From: Clostridia bacterium
GTDB lineage: Bacteria; Bacillota; Clostridia; Oscillospirales; Butyricicoccaceae
DNA length: 49,756 nucleotides
Assembly (NCBI GenBank): GCA_029099685.1
Contig: JAQXOO010000007.1
Location: forward strand, 1 to 49,756
Reading direction: 5' to 3'
Positions 48,109-49,756 of this stretch are shown in pieces (within the stretch, counting starts at the first letter, position 1; the number at the start of each line of letters is the position of its first letter). The position numbers were made by a program, and so were the translations under genes. Below the pieces are notes generated by a model. It had not been told where the DNA came from. It did not search any database and saw nothing but the letters and a program-made list of their open reading frames with translations.

Positions 48109-49756
48109 ATGCCCAGACAGTATCCTTTGGAGCTCACTCGCAACATCGGTATCATGGCGCACATCGATGCTGGTAAAACCACCACCACCGAGCGCATCCT
48201 GTTCTATACCGGTAAAAACCACAAGCTGGGCGAGACTCATGACGGCTCCGCCACCATGGACTGGATGGAGCAGGAGCAGGAGCGTGGTATCACCATCACC
48301 TCCGCTGCTACCACCTGTGCATGGAAAGGCCATCGCATCAACATCATCGATACCCCGGGCCACGTTGACTTCACGGTGGAGGTCGAGCGTTCTCTGCGCG
48401 TTCTGGACGGCAGCGTGACCGTTCTGTGCGCAAAGGGCGGCGTCGAGCCTCAGTCTGAGACTGTTTGGCATCAGGCGGACAAGTACGGCGTCCCCCGCAT
48501 GGTGTACGTCAACAAGATGGACATCATGGGCGCTGACTTCTTCAACGTCATCCGCATGATGGAGGACCGGCTGAAGTGCGTCCCCGTGCCCATCCAGCTG
48601 CCCATCGGCTCAGAAGACACCTTCCGCGGCATCGTGGACCTGGTGGAAATGAACGCCGACGTTTACTACGACGAGCTGGGCCAGGATATGCGCGTGGAAG
48701 AGATCCCCGAGGACATGAAGGACCTGGCCGAAGAGTATCGCACCAAGATGCTGGAAGCCATCGCCGACTATGATGAAGAGATCATGATGCTTTATCTGGA
48801 AGGCGAGGAGATCCCCACTGACATGATCAAAAAGGCCATCCGTGCTGCCACGCTGGCCGTCAAGATCGTCCCCGTTGTCTGCGGTACTTCCTACCGCAAC
48901 AAGGGCGTTCAGAAGCTGCTGGACGCTGTGGTGGACTTTATGCCCGCCCCCACCGATATTCCCGACATCAAGGGTGTCACCCCCGATGGTGAGGAGGACA
49001 GCCGTCCCTCTGACGACAGCGCGCCCTTCTCCGCCCTGGCTTTCAAGATCATGACCGACCCCTATGTGGGCCGCCTGTCCTTTATCCGCGTGTACTCCGG
49101 CACCCTGAACTCCGGTACCACCGTGCTGAATTCCACCAAGAAGCAGCGCGAGCGTATCGGCCGTATCCTGCAGATGCACGCCAACCACCGCGAAGACATC
49201 GACACCGTCTACTCCGGCGACATCGCCGCCGTTGTCGGTCTGAAGAACTCCACCACCGGTGATACCCTGTGCGACATGGATCACCCCATCATTCTGGAGT
49301 CCATGGAGTTCCCCGAGCCCGTTATCCGCGTTGCCATCGAGCCCAAGACCAAGGCCGGTCAGGAGAAGATGGGCATCGCCCTGATGAAGCTGGCTGAGGA
49401 AGACCCCACCTTCAAGACCTACACCGATGAGGAGACCGGCCAGACCATCATCGCCGGTATGGGCGAGCTGCATCTGGAGATCATCGTGGACCGCCTGCTC
49501 CGCGAGTTCAAAGTGGAAGCCAACGTGGGCGCGCCCCAGGTCGCTTACAAGGAGACCGTGCGCAAGTCCGTCAACGTGGACCACAAGTACAGCCGTCAGT
49601 CTGGCGGTAAGGGCCAGTACGGTCACGTCAAGATCACGCTGGAGCCCAACGAGTCCGGCAAGGGCTACGAGTTCGTCAACGAGATCGTGGGCGGCGCCAT
49701 TCCCAAGGAATACATCCCCGCCGTGGACGCCGGTATTCAGGGCGCCATGCAGGCAG
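48109..49756 (+). CDS. fusA: Elongation factor G (C-terminus beyond the window)
   Basis: Translational GTPase that drives ribosomal translocation. The first 549 codons are present; the gene continues past 49756 (EF-G is normally about 690-700 aa). G1 is [13 protein letters not shown]2 is RGITITSA, G3 DTPGHVDF and G4 NKMD. Domains II and III follow ([14 protein letters not shown]), and domain IV begins at about residue 480 with VAYKET. AAGGAG precedes ATG 48109, 39 bases after rpsG. No stop or frameshift is seen in the visible part. Confidence 0.97.
   Translation, partial: MPRQYPLELTRNIGIMAHIDAGKTTTTERILFYTGKNHKLGETHDGSATMDWMEQEQERGITITSAATTCAWKGHRINIIDTPGHVDFTVEVERSLRVLDGSVTVLCAKGGVEPQSETVWHQADKYGVPRMVYVNKMDIMGADFFNVIRMMEDRLKCVPVPIQLPIGSEDTFRGIVDLVEMNADVYYDELGQDMRVEEIPEDMKDLAEEYRTKMLEAIADYDEEIMMLYLEGEEIPTDMIKKAIRAATLAVKIVPVVCGTSYRNKGVQKLLDAVVDFMPAPTDIPDIKGVTPDGEEDSRPSDDSAPFSALAFKIMTDPYVGRLSFIRVYSGTLNSGTTVLNSTKKQRERIGRILQMHANHREDIDTVYSGDIAAVVGLKNSTTGDTLCDMDHPIILESMEFPEPVIRVAIEPKTKAGQEKMGIALMKLAEEDPTFKTYTDEETGQTIIAGMGELHLEIIVDRLLREFKVEANVGAPQVAYKETVRKSVNVDHKYSRQSGGKGQYGHVKITLEPNESGKGYEFVNEIVGGAIPKEYIPAVDAGIQGAMQA

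Overview
The window is a chromosomal segment of a GC-rich, endospore-forming member of the Clostridia, most likely an Oscillospiraceae (Flavonifractor/Oscillibacter-like) gut anaerobe. This rests on three things: an alpha/beta-type small acid-soluble spore protein, the spore protease gpr and spoIIP next to each other; Firmicutes-type gene order (ecfA1-ecfA2-ecfT-truA, rpsT/gpr, rpoB-rpoC-L7Ae-rpsL-rpsG-fusA); and strong GC bias at third codon positions combined with AT-rich, extended -10 promoters. The taxonomic placement is inference; no rRNA gene is present.

Layout. 1-9.5 kb: a 39-aa ORFan, a MATE exporter with a structured leader, an AT-richer patch with an unrecognised membrane protein, phosphoketolase (xfp), a divergent type III pantothenate kinase homologue beside an ECF substrate-binding protein, proC, a LysE-type exporter, a SASP gene and a HAD-IIA phosphatase. 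9.5-13.4 kb: tRNA-Asp/Thr, spoIIP, a C_GCAxxG_C_C protein, gpr, rpsT, and a five-tRNA cluster (Gly-Arg-His-Gln-Lys) on the minus strand. 13.6-22.5 kb: one compact nine-gene minus-strand operon (methyltransferase, ecfA1, ecfA2, ecfT, truA, DUF5711, cvpA-like, pgsA, clpE-like). 22.6-32.5 kb: a plus-strand catabolic and central-metabolism block: deoC with an alkaline-phosphatase-superfamily hydrolase, citDEFXG citrate lyase, a YbhJ-type aconitase homologue and a eukaryotic-type NADP isocitrate dehydrogenase. 32.5-39 kb: GNAT, MazG-like, an orphan pyruvate-kinase C-terminal domain, lepB, fhs, cysteine desulfidase and a YwaF-like membrane protein. 39-49.8 kb: the rpoBC / str operon, with fusA cut by the window end.

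How it works together. Citrate lyase, aconitase homologue and IDH sit head to tail and connect citrate with acetate/oxaloacetate on one side and 2-oxoglutarate on the other; xfp gives acetyl-phosphate from sugar phosphates, and fhs feeds one-carbon units into folate. I see no CRISPR array, phage, transposon or recognisable defence system; most of the window is core genome. The candidates most worth checking are the CoaX-like protein with three altered signature residues, the citrate cluster lacking citC and a transporter, the repeat-bearing 300-base leader of icd, and the low-GC membrane-protein locus with an overlapping minicistron.
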